Source: Vespa crabro (lineage: Eukaryota; Arthropoda; Insecta; Hymenoptera; Vespidae). Taken from it: a stretch of 64,000 bases of DNA. The translations under genes and the position numbers were made by a program. Positions 1 through 13,090 of the stretch are shown here, in pieces. Where the stretch lies: NCBI RefSeq assembly GCF_910589235.1, contig NC_060976.1:4046253-4110252 (forward strand), in the 5' to 3' direction. Under the pieces are notes generated by a model that had not been told where the DNA came from, did no database searches, and saw only the letters and a list, made by a program, of their open reading frames with translations. The number at the start of each line of letters is the position of its first letter. Position 1 is the stretch's first letter.

Positions 1-728
1 GCACGAAAAACGAACGCCCGGGGAAAAGTAAAAAAGGAACGTGCCGCGAGAGGCAAGTTAAACGACCTCCTGAATCATTAATTCTATTGTTCAGCCTCTA
101 ATGATTTTCTAAACATCTAAAAGATTTAACCCATATAAAGTAGATACGCGGAACAAACAACGAACGAGTGATCCATACCGAATACTCTTGTCTATCGCCA
201 CTCGTTATTCCGAATTCATACATATGTGTACATTCTACTAGATGCATATATTCCTTCTTCGAATATGCGGACCACTAAAAAATGGATATTGCTATGATAT
301 ATAAGCGTGATCCAATTTACCGAAGGTGCATGCAAAAATTTTTACGTTTATGACCGGCAACTCATAATGTTCCGGGATGCCTCGAAAGCCCATCGTGCGC
401 GCAAGGCTTTGTGGCCTACAACAAGATTAAAGAGAGAAAGGATAAAGTATGAGAGCGCTAGGATGATGCCTGTAGTAAAGCAATCGAGGCCCGTTACTAT
501 TCCCTCTCTATCCATCTCTCTCAGTGCAATAATTTCGCTATCGAAAGAGTCAAACTCAAAGTGGTAATATAATGCAGAAAATAATACGTAATTAGAAAAT
601 AAAATGTAAAAATATGTCGGTGTATAGTGATTATAGAAGCATCACTACCACTATTGCAGCAGCATCAGCAGCGGCACTAGAAGCACCACCGTTGGCCCGG
701 GAAAGTCGAAGCGGGTAAGAGAAGAAGG

Positions 729-731
<3 letters not shown>

Positions 732-766
<35 letters not shown>
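732..766. repeat. (GA)n microsatellite
   Basis: Near-perfect AG/GA dinucleotide run. Confidence 0.97.
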
Positions 767-767
<1 letters not shown>

Positions 768-920
768 GTGAATGAGAGAAAATTAGAATGGTTGAGAAGA
801 CGGTAGGTGGGCGGAAGGAGAAAGACAAAAGGGTGAGAGTGTGAACGGATAAAGGCTGAGAGGAAGAAAAGGTGCGAGATAGTCGAAGGCGAGAATAACT
901 AACAGTGATGGGAGCGAAAG

Positions 921-960
921 AGTGAGTGAGTGAGTGAGTGAACGAGCGAGCGAGCGAGTG
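921..960. repeat. (GTGA)n/(GAGC)n tetranucleotide array
   Basis: A GTGA array passes directly into a GAGC array, suggesting one tetramer array that diverged by point mutation and spread. Confidence 0.9.
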
Positions 961-1864
961 ACTGAGTCAGAGAAAGATAGAGAGAGGGTAAGAGAGAGAG
1001 GGAGAGAGAGAGAGAGAGAAAAGTGGCAAGGGCTGCACAATGCTGGAACGAGGGACGCGTAAACTTAATTGACAAGCACAGGTGGCGCTTAAACCTGACT
1101 ACCCTTCGCCCGTACTTAACTACTTGCTCGGTGTTCTGCCTCTGTAAGATCGAAGCGGCATTCCTGTTTGCAGAACCCGCGCAAAATTGCTGCTTTCGTG
1201 GAATGAAGTTTTGTTCGGCGAACGAACGAACGAACGAACGAAAGATGGAACGAAACGAAATTGAAATCGCGATCCGAGCGGAACAGCAATTGAACCGATT
1301 CAAGGGTTTCTTGTCTTGAGGTTTACCTAGTAAGGGCATCCTCCCCCTTCTTGCTTTCCCGTAGTTCTTCCTTCGGTGACCCTCGTAGAAAAACGAGACT
1401 ACCATAAAATGTAAATTGTATGATGACTTAAGGCTTGATCCACTTCGTTTCTGAGACGAACGAGACGACCGGGAATCTTTCTTCGATATATAAAACGGTA
1501 AAACAAAGAAAAAGGATAAAATAAGATTCTCCTCTCTGTTTCATATCGTTCAAATGAAAGACGAAGGGATAGAAATAAAGTATTCCTATAGATTTAAACG
1601 TGGATGACTCGCTTTAGCCGGATTTCTCAACGTTAACTATTATCGTTTAGAACTACGCGTATGAATCTTTAATCATTCTGGTTCACTGTACGTGAAAGAG
1701 GCTCGGCGGTTTGCATTGCACCCTCGTTGGCTGAGCGCGTAAAAAATTAACGACCTGTCTTCCGGGGTCAAACACGACGTCGATCGACACGCCCCTTTGG
1801 AGTAAGTGAAGCGGATACGATAGAAGAAAAGAAAAAAAGAAACGAGCGGATTTTTCATCTTTTT

Positions 1865-1868
<4 letters not shown>

Positions 1869-1910
<42 letters not shown>
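1869..1910. repeat. (CT)n microsatellite
   Basis: Perfect CT run of about 21 units. Confidence 0.97.
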
Positions 1911-1912
<2 letters not shown>

Positions 1913-3188
1913 ATGTCTTTTTCTCGTACATGTAAACCATTCTATAGCAAAGTTTACAATATCATAGTGGTTATCGACTAGGGATACTTTGTCGATAACG
2001 ATGTTAAGTTTTTTTACTCCAACTCGATCGAACAGCAGATCTTTCTCTTTTGCCCGATGATCCGAGCATTCTAGATGTAATCGTGATTTATACAATTTCA
2101 TTGGAATAATGCATACGTAGGTAAGTAGCATTTTCTTTTATTAATTTATGCATTTTAAATTTGTAATTGACTCGATTCAGAGGGCAAAAAACTTATGGTT
2201 GAGATCGAATTGTAAAATTTCCATCGGGTAGAGAAAGTCGACGGAAAAATTTAATGCACGTAATCTCTTTAGCGAGGATCGTTGACTCTCGAAGTGTTCA
2301 CGCAGTTTCGGGGACTAAAATCTATCGGAACTGGTTTCGAAGGTACCGTCGAAGGTACAGAGTTACTCGATCGACGAGCAATGGTGGAAGGAGAAAACGG
2401 CCGACGCACGATGGGGGCCTCGTTTCGTGAATTCGACGATCATTTCAATCGTCAAGCTCGACGTTAAACCAATTATTCGTGCTTCCTGGTAAATGGAATT
2501 AACGATTCCAGCTCGTTCTGCCGATCGTCGGGGCATAGCTAGAGAAGGGAGCGAGAGAGAGAGGAGATGCAGAGGATCCACTTTTGCCCCCTCCCCTTAC
2601 ACCTTTCTCCATCTTCTTTTTCTCGTTCCCTACGTCATTAAGTATTTATCACTTTTAATTCAAGCTTTATCCTCTCGAAAACGCGTTCTATTAGAGAGAA
2701 TGTATTTCTTCAAAAGAATCTAATTTCTTTTTTTCTTTATTTTTCTTTTTTTTTTCATATTCGTCAGGAGGAAGAGAATATGATGTAGGTAGAGAAGTAT
2801 CGAGGAGGAGGAACGAGGAAACGTTGTTGTACCGCGTGTCGGGCGCTTAACACTGCCTTGGGCATTTCATCTAAAAGTATATTTAATGCCGTACACACCG
2901 TCGAGCGTTCGAATGTGGCCCTTCTCCTTTCCCTAGCTCTTCATAATACGGCAGTGCAGTAACAAGTATAGGAGAAGGCGTGCGCGCGCGCGCACTCTCG
3001 CAAGACGATGAATTCAGTTTACGACGCCTATTTTCCTGACCTGGCTACACCCGGATACTTTATTATTGTCGCATACTTTCAAGCACGAAAGGACGTGCAA
3101 GCGTACGTATACATCGTCAAAGAGATTTTCCGCTCTAGAGATGAGGAGAGACCGAAAAGGGAGAGAGAGAGAGAGGAAGGGTCTGAGA

Positions 3189-3391
3189 TAGAGAATGCGG
3201 TTTGAATCATGGACTCTTAAAAGCGAGCTCCAACGAAATACGAAACGTACAGGGATACTTTCATATTTCCCATGGTTAAACGGATAAAATTAAAACCATA
3301 AATCGTACGATCTTTCAATCGGTCGTTGCGTTCACTTCCATGCAATGCCAATCTAAATGATAAATAAAATCGTGCAATTTTTAAAGGAAAC
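3189..3391. repeat. Diverged direct repeat, copy 1
   Basis: This 200-bp non-coding unit shares many long words in the same order with 3457-3652, including AAATTAAAACCATAAATCGT, CAATGCCAATCTAAATGATA and CGTGCAATTTTTAAAG. The copies are separated by about 65 bp that includes a T-rich tract. No terminal inverted repeat, coding frame or target-site duplication is evident. It may be an old local duplication or part of an uncharacterised interspersed repeat. Confidence 0.85.
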
Positions 3392-3456
3392 AATCGATCG
3401 AATATTCCTTACTTAAAACCGAAAAACTTTTCATTTTTCTTTTTTTTTTTTTTACC

Positions 3457-3652
3457 AGAGAATGTCGTTTGAATTATGGACTCTCAAAAACTAGCGAGAG
3501 ACAAAACGTCCAAGGGTACTTGCAAACTTTCCACGATTAAATGGCTAAAATTAAAACCATAAATCGTACTATCATCCAATCCGGTAATTGCGTTATTTTA
3601 TATACAATGCCAATCTAAATGATAATTAAATACGTGCAATTTTTAAAGAAAG
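3457..3652. repeat. Diverged direct repeat, copy 2
   Basis: Second copy of the unit at 3189-3391, in the same orientation, with scattered substitutions and small indels. It begins directly after a T15 tract and a CCAG. Confidence 0.85.
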
Positions 3653-4042
3653 GAATTCTTTTAGATACGACCCTTGATACTACAAGTTTGTTGAAAGTTG
3701 TTAAGATAAAAATATCATTCGTAGAGATATCAAGTGAGTACACGAATATACAAAGAGGCAGCGAGCTGATACGATCTCAATGTTGAACACGTTACGACCA
3801 TTAATAAATCACGTTTAAGCGTTTGTCGTGAGTTACTCTCTCTCTCTCTCTCTCTCGTTTGAACAAGCACATGGCAACGTCTAGTTGCATCGGCATTTAG
3901 TATTTATCATTGTTTAGTCTGGAAAACACAAACGATTGTAAACAATTCGACTTTGATCTTTCCTTTAAGCAAACGCTACGATACAATGCCCAATTACGAA
4001 TGCGATGTTATAAAAATCGTCAGAAATTCATTGACGCGTTTT

Positions 4043-4081
<39 letters not shown>

Positions 4082-6651
4082 CCTTCCTTTCGAACTTCTA
4101 ATTGTGTTTTGACTCGCATTTACTAGCCTTCCTCTTCCTATCGGAACGCGACCCTCGTCCGATATCCTCTTTACGAGCTTTCCGATCTCGTTGTGGGATC
4201 ATAAAGACACCCTTCGCTCGCCGATATAACATCGAACTTAATAAAAAGGAACTATAATGTAATAAATACGACGACGTATATTTCGGCATAGGATATAAAA
4301 AAATTTTTCATCCAGCAAAGAAAGCACTTTTTTTTTTTATAAAGAAAGCTCTTATTGTAATAAAAGCAGAATAAACCGATGAATACGTGGATTTTAATTT
4401 AGAACGAACGAATACGGTTATCCTTAAAATAAATGTTGAATGACAAGACTAATTTTGAGAATTTATATAAAGGGAGAATATTTTTAGTAGATGGCTACGT
4501 ATTAATCGACAATATATAAAAGTCTATGAATTTATAGGTGCCAGCGATACAATTTGTTAAAATCTATTTTACGTCGATATTTGAAAATGTATATAGGTCA
4601 GCGATGTCTCTCTACTTGGTACATCGTGAAATAATATTTATTTTTCGATGTCCCTAATTGAATTTTTCTAACGAAAATACATGAATTTTTCTAAGGATTT
4701 TGTCGAAAACATACGTGTGTCACGCTTTTATCCTTGATTCGATGAAGCCAACTCTCGAATTGCTCAATACGAATTACGTTCTTACACGCGACATACTTAA
4801 TTACGTATTATTATTATTTTTTTAAAGCACATACAAAAGACAGTAACTTATTCCCAGGAAAAAATATCTCAGCTAGTTCAGAGGATAATCATTTTTTCTT
4901 ATTTTGCATAAGGAATTTTCTACGGCGATGCCTAAAAAGTTTCGCGTGCCGTACTGCGAGGTCGACGATCGAATAAAAGGCTTCGTGACAAGATTCTACT
5001 CGATCGAGCATGACCGTCTTTTTTTTTTAAGAATCACGTTTGTTGCCTCGATTCAATTTACACACGGTCACGTTATGCATCTACGACGACAATGTATACG
5101 AAAATTCGTTTGAATCATCAAACGAAGATTCTCTCTTTCATATCTTATGTATAAGATGAAATGTATAATAATTTTATCAGAGGTTTTGCCGGGAAATCGA
5201 ATTACCATACGCACGAACAACTCATGCGCAACTCGATGAAACTCATTCGTCTACGAATATCGAGGTGATCTATCGAATAGGAAATATTCAATCTTTACCC
5301 CGAATACGGGACATCGCGTATTCTTTAAATACGCATGGAACAGAAGGAATAGAATCGAAAGGTATCTTATGAGTATTTAAAAAAGAACGAAGAGAAGAGC
5401 TCGATAAGAGGGCAAAAGAAAGAAAAAGTGATAACACAATTATTACGAAGAGTCCGTCAGAAAAACTTCAAAGGATCAATTCCCATTTTCAATTAGTTTC
5501 GCGATTAACATGAAACTAATTAAATCCAGATCGTTTCCGAACCATGGTCGAATACGAGCCTCGGTCCAAGCATTTGCTTTGGAGTATTCTTAATTATCGT
5601 AAAATTCAATTTTTTGTACCTCTTGAACCTTCAAAGAAGAACACATAACTTCCTGTTATAGTCGACCCGAGGGAAGGATTAAAACAAAAAAGTTAAAAAA
5701 AGATAGAATTCCTGTCTATCGTTTTCGAAAGATAAGAGGAGAGGAGTCATCGGCTTATCTATCGTGGAAATGAAATGCGTGCTTCAGCTCGATGGAAGAA
5801 AAAAAAAAAAAAACGTGATCCGACCTATCGTTTCGAGAAGGGCAATACCTCGTAAGGCAGCGAATGAAACACGAAAAGTCGATTTCCTGGGAGGGCCGAC
5901 TCGATTCGTCCGCGGGAAATAGATTCTCGCGAAGTCTTTACATCTTGGAATCGCGAGGAGAACTAGAAGAGAAACGAAGAGAAGAATTCGGTTCGTTCAA
6001 TTTATCGGAGCGTTAATTCCAGACGAATAGCGGACTTTATCGACGCGCCGCGTTCCTCATGTTCCATCGGAACGCGGAACTCGTTCGAGAGGGAAACGAT
6101 AACGGCGTCTTGGCCTTTGCATTTACCACGGACAGCTTATTACTCGAGAAATCCGGCATTGCTCGTCACGAAAAGCTTGATAGTTGAGTTCGATTTGGAA
6201 TACAAGGCCGAACTTGCACGCAACTTCATTGATATGCTCGCTTCAATTAATCCTCTCCTTTACGTGCTAGATTTAACGTACCGTGTACTTGATTTATGAT
6301 AGTACACGATTCCGTGCTCGATGCAGATCGCGTTGTTTGTTGCGCAACAAGACCAACCGTTCCTATTTACATCACGACAAAATGCTCGAAATACTTGCTG
6401 GCTGCGCGTCACCAAAAACGAACGAACCAACTCGACTCGTCGACCGAAGCGGAATCGATCGCCGTACGAATCTCCTATATTTTGGAATTTAAGTAGGATT
6501 CGATATAACCTACCTCTCGAATACCGCGAATAAATCGTAACGTTTCGATCCTTTTGAATTACACTACCTTTGACCCTGCCATTTGCACCCTGGTATTTTC
6601 ATTTAAATTAGATATATCCATGTATCTCATGTATTCGTCACGATTAATCAA

Positions 6652-6686
6652 ATCTCTCTCACTCTCTCTCTCTCCCTCCCCCCTTC

Positions 6687-6747
<61 letters not shown>
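6652..6747. repeat. Compound (CT)n microsatellite
   Basis: Imperfect CT/CCCT segment followed by a pure TC run from about 6693 to 6747. Confidence 0.97.
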
Positions 6748-6749
<2 letters not shown>

Positions 6750-7591
6750 GATATATCATAGTTTAAATCTAGTTTCAGAAAGGGTTCCTCCTCCGATCTT
6801 AATCAGCTGTATCTATTCGTATGCGTAGATTTCAGTACATATGTAGAAACTGAAAGAGGAAAAGAGAGAAACAGAAGGTACGTGCAATCATCAATCTCGC
6901 TATTCTAGTCGAGTGGCACTAATTCAGTACCCTTGTCTCCGATCTCCTTGTCAAGTCCCAACTTCGTATACTCTTAGCTCCCTCTTCACCCCCTTTAACC
7001 AATGTGTTGTACGAAAGACAGGAAGGCTTTCCGTTCGATCCGGGATCCAAATAAATAGGAGGCCATACATCACGCTTGAAATCGGAGTTCCACGATCGAG
7101 CCGGATCGTCGCCTTACCGTTTCTACGTGGATAGAACTAAAACACGTACGACGTTCGCCTTCCTCCTCTTACTCTTCTCTTTTCCTCCGAGTAATCGAAA
7201 CGTATCCGAGAGTTATCAGTCACTGTATTATTTCTAAAGTCAACTTTTAAAGAACTTTTGAAAGATTCGCCCACTCCTCGATATTTTAACATAGAAAGTA
7301 ACTTATTTAACTCGATCATTTAGAGGCTCGAAATAAAAAGAAGAAGAAAAAAAAAAAGGAAAAAGAAAAGAAAAAGATTTATACGGTTCACCTTGTAATA
7401 TTAATATTCAGAGAATAAAAGAAAAATATCAGATAAGTACGAGCTATCGTGACACGAGGGAAGTGATGATAATTCCAATGGAAAAGAGAAGGGAATAAAG
7501 GCCGAAGGAGAGGACGAAGAAACGGAACAAGTCCCATTCATTCAGCGTACCTACGAGAAACTGACAAAACAGTTGATACGCTATGATATAG

Positions 7592-7596
<5 letters not shown>

Positions 7597-7640
<44 letters not shown>
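7597..7640. repeat. (TC)n microsatellite
   Basis: Pure TC run of about 22 units. Confidence 0.97.
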
Positions 7641-7646
<6 letters not shown>

Positions 7647-8799
7647 GACCATGGGCGCGAACGAACGTGCAGCTGAATATATATGAGCTACGAACGACGA
7701 CACAGAGAGACGGGGGAGAGAGGTGGAGGGGGATTTCGGGAAAAGTTTCGCGTCCAGGATAGCGAGAAGGAAGAGAGGAAGAGAATAGAGAAAATATGTG
7801 CGCCCATTGGGCAGAAAAGTGGAGACGGTCGGAGAAAGAAGGACAGACTGCGTGAGAACGGAAAAACGTCATCGGAAGATCCTGATTTACAGTGGCAGGA
7901 AATCGGTGCGGTGAACTTTGCGCTCGCAAACGGGAGCCAACAAATTTTTTTTTCCCGTGGCTTTCCACGGCACTCGACGGGAACGACCGACGATTAAAAC
8001 GAGAAAAAAGGGAAGGCAAAGTCCTGAGCTTTTAATGTATCTCCGCGGTCCGTACTCTTCGATATGTCGTTTTCGATCGATTTCATTCGACAAAAGTACC
8101 GAGCTTTCCGATGGATTTATAACCTATCATCGTCGCATTCTCTTATACAAATTCGTAACGCATTACGTTGCTAACACATTTATTAGCGAATAATTATAAA
8201 TAGAAAAGTTATATCGATATACGAGGATAAAAGTAGGACCGACTAAATGGAACTAAAGTCTCATTTACTTTTCATTCTCTCAGTTTATATCGAAACGATC
8301 GATTAGAACGGCGAATGTAACATTTTCACGAATATCCTCTCGATTTGGATAAAAAGGATGCAGTCTTTCTTCAGAAACATGTACGCCTCATTGACGCAAA
8401 GGGTAAGGATCACAAGCGAGATATTCATTTACGCGAAATTAGATATTTGTACGTGAGTTCTAGTAAATGCAAAACTCATTCAGCGTGATAACTTATTCGA
8501 GTGCTTTATATGATATCGCGGATGGTAGGCGATATGAATTTTTTCGCCGCATGATGAATCACGTTGGAATACGGTAAATTATAAGACGCGTTTACGAGGC
8601 GTAAAGCCAGTTTATAGGCCCATCCTTTAAATCATGACAGTAACACAATGCTCTCGGAAGACGGGATCCAGTTCTAAGGTAATTTTGGCTTTGAAATTCT
8701 CGAAGCTAGCCTGTAACGACTTTCATCCGGCACGGCAAATAACTATGCAAATTCTACCACGAGTTACCTAAGTACGAAGGTTTCTCTGATGGCGCCTTA

Positions 8800-8831
<32 letters not shown>

Positions 8832-9612
8832 TGCTTTGGCCCATCAGGAAACGGACTCATAAATGCACGCACGTTCGAGATCGAGCTATTCCTTTCTCAT
8901 GATTTTTAAACGCCCACGAATAATCCTTTCGAATAATCATAAAAACATTTTATCTCGCACATTTCTATTTCGATGTAAGTGCTACAAGAACTACCCATTT
9001 CATTCAACTATTATTTTCTTCGCTAGTAACTCCAAGAGTACCACCGAGATGTATTTCGAAGCGTATGTAGTGGTACAATATATAGTCGTGCGAATTTGAT
9101 CTATATAGTATGGTTCAAATGTGCACGCGTTGTATGAATACGTGCGGGTGATGAGCAGAATTCAGAATTACGGAGAATTTGCGGCCAAGTACGATATCTA
9201 ATCGCCAAAGGGGGAATCACAATAGCTAAAGGGATCCCCTATCACCGTCATGTTTCACGAAATACTCGATAATGGCCGATACTTTGACCCATACGAAATG
9301 CACTTTGACCAAATTCAAGGAGGATCCATTCTCTACGAAATAATAAAACACTTTCATAATGATTCGTAATGTCGAAAAATTTCTTTCTTACGAATCATTA
9401 CGAATCACTTCGTATAATATTGATTTTTAATTAATTATTAATTATCAGAAAGCATGAATTCATAAAAACAAATATCGCATGGGTATTGAAATTATTAGGG
9501 GGAAAAAATCATCCCCCAACGATTTCTCTATTTCTGGCAGGATTCGCTGCAAAAATTTCCTTCGTAAGACGTCGAAGGTACTTATAAAAAAAAAAAAAAA
9601 AGAACAACTCAC

Positions 9613-9796
9613 CGTGTGGGGTGACCAATGATGCGGCCAAGTTTTCGTCTCGTGTCCATTACCGTCGACCGTTTGACTCGTCAGAAAAACGACCCTCCTG
9701 TCGGTACCGCCACTTCCTGTGCCGGTGGTCGTCAAAAGAGCTGCTCTGGCTCTCGATCCGCCAATACTTAGAGTCGGTGACGTATCCATTTTACTA
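9613..9796 (-). CDS. First coding exon of an unidentified minus-strand gene
   Basis: On the minus strand a strong acceptor (long T-rich tract ending in TTTTTGTGACAG) is followed by TAGTAAA and then ATG at 9789 in a good start context (TAAAATGG). The frame runs 59 codons (starts MDTSPTLSIGGSRARAAL, ends WPHHWSPHT) to a near-perfect donor, ACG|GTGAGT, with the exon ending at 9613 in phase 0. The peptide is Thr/Gly/Ser-rich with basic residues and no signal peptide or membrane helix. It looks like a disordered N-terminus. I do not recognise it. Past the donor the frame runs into a poly-Phe stretch from a T tract, which supports splicing here. No continuing exon was found between 1 and 9612, so the rest of the gene probably lies beyond the left edge behind a long intron. 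Confidence 0.6.
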
Positions 9797-10500
9797 CTGT
9801 CACAAAAAGAAACGTAAAAAAAACACCGCTTGCTATTATATCTTCGCTCTTTAACACCTTATGAATATTTTCATTGAATGAAAAAAGTTGTCCTTCGTTA
9901 TTTCGATTTCATTAATCGTTTTAGAAAAGCATCGCGTTTCGTTAATGAAAGATCCGTATTGCAGCGTGCATCATCAAAGAGAAACTTTCGTGTTTGATCG
10001 ATAGAAAAAAAAATTAATTAAAAAACCGAAACGCTCGCTAGTCGATGAAACGAGCTACTTCGTTTCTTCTTGAGCTTTTCGGCGTGATAAGTAGGCAAAC
10101 GAGATTGGACGGGATTCATCGAAAATAACGAGCTCCGTCAGCTTCAGATTGCGCATCGAAAGAGGCATTGAATACGCGCTCTTTCTTTCTTTTTTTTTTC
10201 GCCTATTCTTCGATCTCGTAATTACAACGAACTACGCTGTAATCAATTTATTATTCTTCGTAAAAATTCTGTAAGAGGCGTACTCGACTGTTATCTCGAT
10301 GAAGAATAAATAAAATGACGGTGAAATTTCAAACAATTTTACGGAAAAATATTATACATTTAAAGACCAGTGGCGTACGAATATTTTGAAAATTACGATT
10401 GGGCCATGCGTATCACGAAGCTATTAAAAGTTTATTCGTTCCATAAAGTTATATAACGCACACCGGTGTTCCAAATTACATTACGTGTCTCTATACCTCT

Positions 10501-10521
10501 CTCCCTCTCCCTCTCCCTCTG

Positions 10522-10556
<35 letters not shown>
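10501..10556. repeat. (CTCCCT)n/(CT)n compound repeat
   Basis: CTCCCT hexamers pass into CT dinucleotides. This tract forms the pyrimidine run before an acceptor-like GTATGCAG at 10600. Confidence 0.93.
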
Positions 10557-12697
10557 ATTCTTCTACTTCTTCCCTTATTCTTCTCTCTTTCTGTATGCAG
10601 AATCTACTTTGGAGATCTTATCTGAACTCGCGATAGTACGATAATAACCTCAGTGAATCGTCACTTGCACGCATATTACTCACGTCTACGGACATATATT
10701 GGAAGATAAACATTGAGGATACTCGAAGGTCAATACAAAAGATAAAAGAATAAAAATTATAGATACATCGAGAAAATAATTGAACGCAAATTAGGAGATA
10801 ACGGAAAATGTTGCAAAGCTAAGTGAAAGGATTCAATGAGGCTAGATAATCGAGTTCGTTATCTCGAGTGAAGAACGGTAGCTGCTTTTCCTAGAAAGAA
10901 AATCTCAGATAATAGGAGAAAATGTGGTGGAGTACGTTTTTCAATGGGATTTAAGGATCGTCAACGATCATTAAGGAGATGAATGTCCGACTACGACTCG
11001 ACACGAAACGCATCGCGATTAAGATAGGAAAAATGGAAGAAAGAGTAGAATGACAATAGCCATGGCGACCATGCTAGCACTTACTCCTTAATTAAATCCT
11101 GCCGTGTCCTTGCGCTTTAGGGCGAAGAGTTGTCGCCGTTACGAGGACACTTTTCTTTGTTTTACGCCGAGAAAATCATTGAATGTGCTCCGATTCTCTC
11201 TCTCTCTCTCTCTCTCTCTCTCCAGTTTGCTTTTACTCACTCACGGTCACGCAGTCGATTCGCCGGCTCGCGTGCACCTTGTCATTATGGTAGGTCCAAT
11301 TATACAGCAAATGCCCGCTCTCTAGGTGTCCCTCGAGCGTGTTCCAACGGAACTCACGGCCTTCCTTCAATCACGAGTCATTACGCGCTGAGATTTCACG
11401 CACTAGATCGTCACGGGCGTTACAGCGAAGTGCCACTTATCGGTTATTCGGTCATCGATTCGATCGCTTCGACGGTAACACGATGATAACGCGTTTTCGA
11501 TAAATCGAACAAGGTACGATGATCCTTTTCATACGATTTTCTCAACACTTTTATCGTTTTAAAATCGGTATATCGTCGAATATGTAATACTTCTCGCAAA
11601 TGACTCCCTTTCCTTTGACGTTTTCCGAATTAATTCATCTAAAGAGAATCGAAATGAGATCTCTCTTCGATTACGGTGAACGAACACTTTTGAGGGATTT
11701 AATTGTACAGAGAATCAGGTTCTTTTTCTCCTTGCAAGTTCCATCGGTCCATTCTCTCTCGGTCTTTCGTTCTTATTCGGAAGATTTTCTCTTTCGAGGA
11801 GCTTCGCATTACGAAGCAGACCGAGCAGACGTGACCTTTCAAAAAACGCCCGATAATATCAAAGACTTTTTTAGAATTTTAATAGTTTCAAGCAACGATC
11901 CGCCTATAAACGCTACTTTCTTCGACATATTTCGTTTTCGTATTCAGAAAACAAACGTGTCCAACAGGAAGACGAATAGTTTCAATCGTCGTATCTGGAT
12001 CGAAGCCGTAGGGAAGGAGCCAGCGAGAACGACGACAAGGACGACGATAATAACAACGAAGCGTCGCGTACGAAACCGCGCACGACACTGAACAGCAGGA
12101 AGTCTCGCGCTCAAGGCGAGCCTCTCGCAGATTCGCGGGCTCACGTGTGAAATTCTTGCGCATGCACCGACGCCTATCTTCTCCCTCCCTTTCCCTATCG
12201 TTCCTCCCGTCCCCCTCCAGGATACTTTACGTCCGTCTTCTACTTTTCGAGTCTCTCTCTCTCTCTCGCTAGACTCTACCCCTACCACCATCCTCTTTCT
12301 TTCCCCCTTCCTTCATTCCGACTCTGGCGTTCTTCTACCACCTGCCTCTCATCCTTTCTCTTCCTTCTCTCCTCTTCATATTCTTTATCTTAGTATCCTT
12401 TCTTATCGCAAGCACAAGTCTTTCGCGATGCGATCTACGGCAGGAATTATAGTTTTCTGAAAAATTAACAGAATAACGTTCGACCGAGTCAATTATTCGA
12501 ATCTATTTTCAATACTTCAAGAAAAAAATACATACTCTCTTGAATAGTTTATTCTAATCGAAAATTCGAAGAAAGTTTGTTAAATAAGCTAAAAAATTCG
12601 TATCCTAAGACATTGTGTAATTAAAAAATTATATCACCTTGCCGATGAATTATTTCTTAGAGATTTCCTCGAAAATGGCCATTTTCTTTTGACCTTT

Positions 12698-12722
12698 AAA
12701 AAAAAAAAAAAAAAAAAAAAAA
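12698..12722. repeat. Poly-A run
   Basis: 25 consecutive A. No retroelement body is recognisable upstream. Confidence 0.97.
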
Positions 12723-12914
12723 TACAGATTCCTTTACGTATCTTTAAAATTTCTCTGTTCTTGCGTAAATTTTTCATTTCCCATTGAAATTGTCCATTAC
12801 TTTTGTCTCTTGGGATAGTCGAATAGGTGAAAAAACAAATAATAAAGAATAAATATTTTCGATCGATCCGTTCATCGATTTTTCGCGATCGATGATAGGT
12901 AAGTGCTCACTTAC

Positions 12915-13090
12915 GTGTTATCTTGAATGTTAGTTTTGGTGCGTTCGATCTTATCGGTCGATCTCGAGAAAATCACTGCGATTAACCGCCACAGGAATTT
13001 TCCGCGCGATACGACGAGAGATTCGAGGAAGATCGACGCCGTGGGTCGGAAACACGAACGACGACTCGTAAAACGCGATTTTATGCCGGA
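12915..13090 (-). other. Candidate 5'-UTR exon, minus strand
   Basis: This is a CG-rich stretch, richer than its AT-rich flanks, that ends on the minus strand in a strong donor CAC|GTAAGTG (last exon base 12915). It has no useful open frame. About 3.1 kb downstream on the same strand is the 9613-9796 exon, which has an acceptor just before its ATG. Together they suggest a non-coding first exon of that gene. The 5' boundary given is approximate and no promoter motif was identified. Confidence 0.35.

Larger units (their letters stand above)
1..9612. other. Non-coding stretch, likely intronic or intergenic
   Basis: No exon could be supported here beyond weak candidates. It contains GA/TC tracts (732-766, 1869-1910, 4048-4078, 6652-6747, 7597-7640, 8801-8826), a GTGA/GAGC tetramer array (921-960), a short GC alternation near 2980-2995 and the 3.2-3.65 kb duplication. 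If the exon at 9613-9796 is real, this stretch is part of that gene's first coding intron. Confidence 0.6.

Noticed and set aside
7173..7319. Minus-strand ATG frame of 49 codons ending at AGA|GTAAGAG
   Set aside because: Start context and pyrimidine tract are good, but the acceptor is GAG and the phase does not join to the 9613-9796 exon.
10601..10635. Acceptor-like site with a short frame (STLEILSELAI) before GTACGA
   Set aside because: The pyrimidine tract is just the adjacent CT repeat. The donor is weak and the frame too short.
11130..11486. 118-codon plus frame and an overlapping minus frame ending at GTGAGT
   Set aside because: The minus donor comes from a CTCACTCAC run, there is an upstream stop with no acceptor, and the phase does not fit the 9796 acceptor.
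11600..12091. 163-codon open frame without simple repeats
   Set aside because: No ATG with good context, no splice sites, and the end drifts into Thr/Arg trinucleotide sequence. Considered chance.
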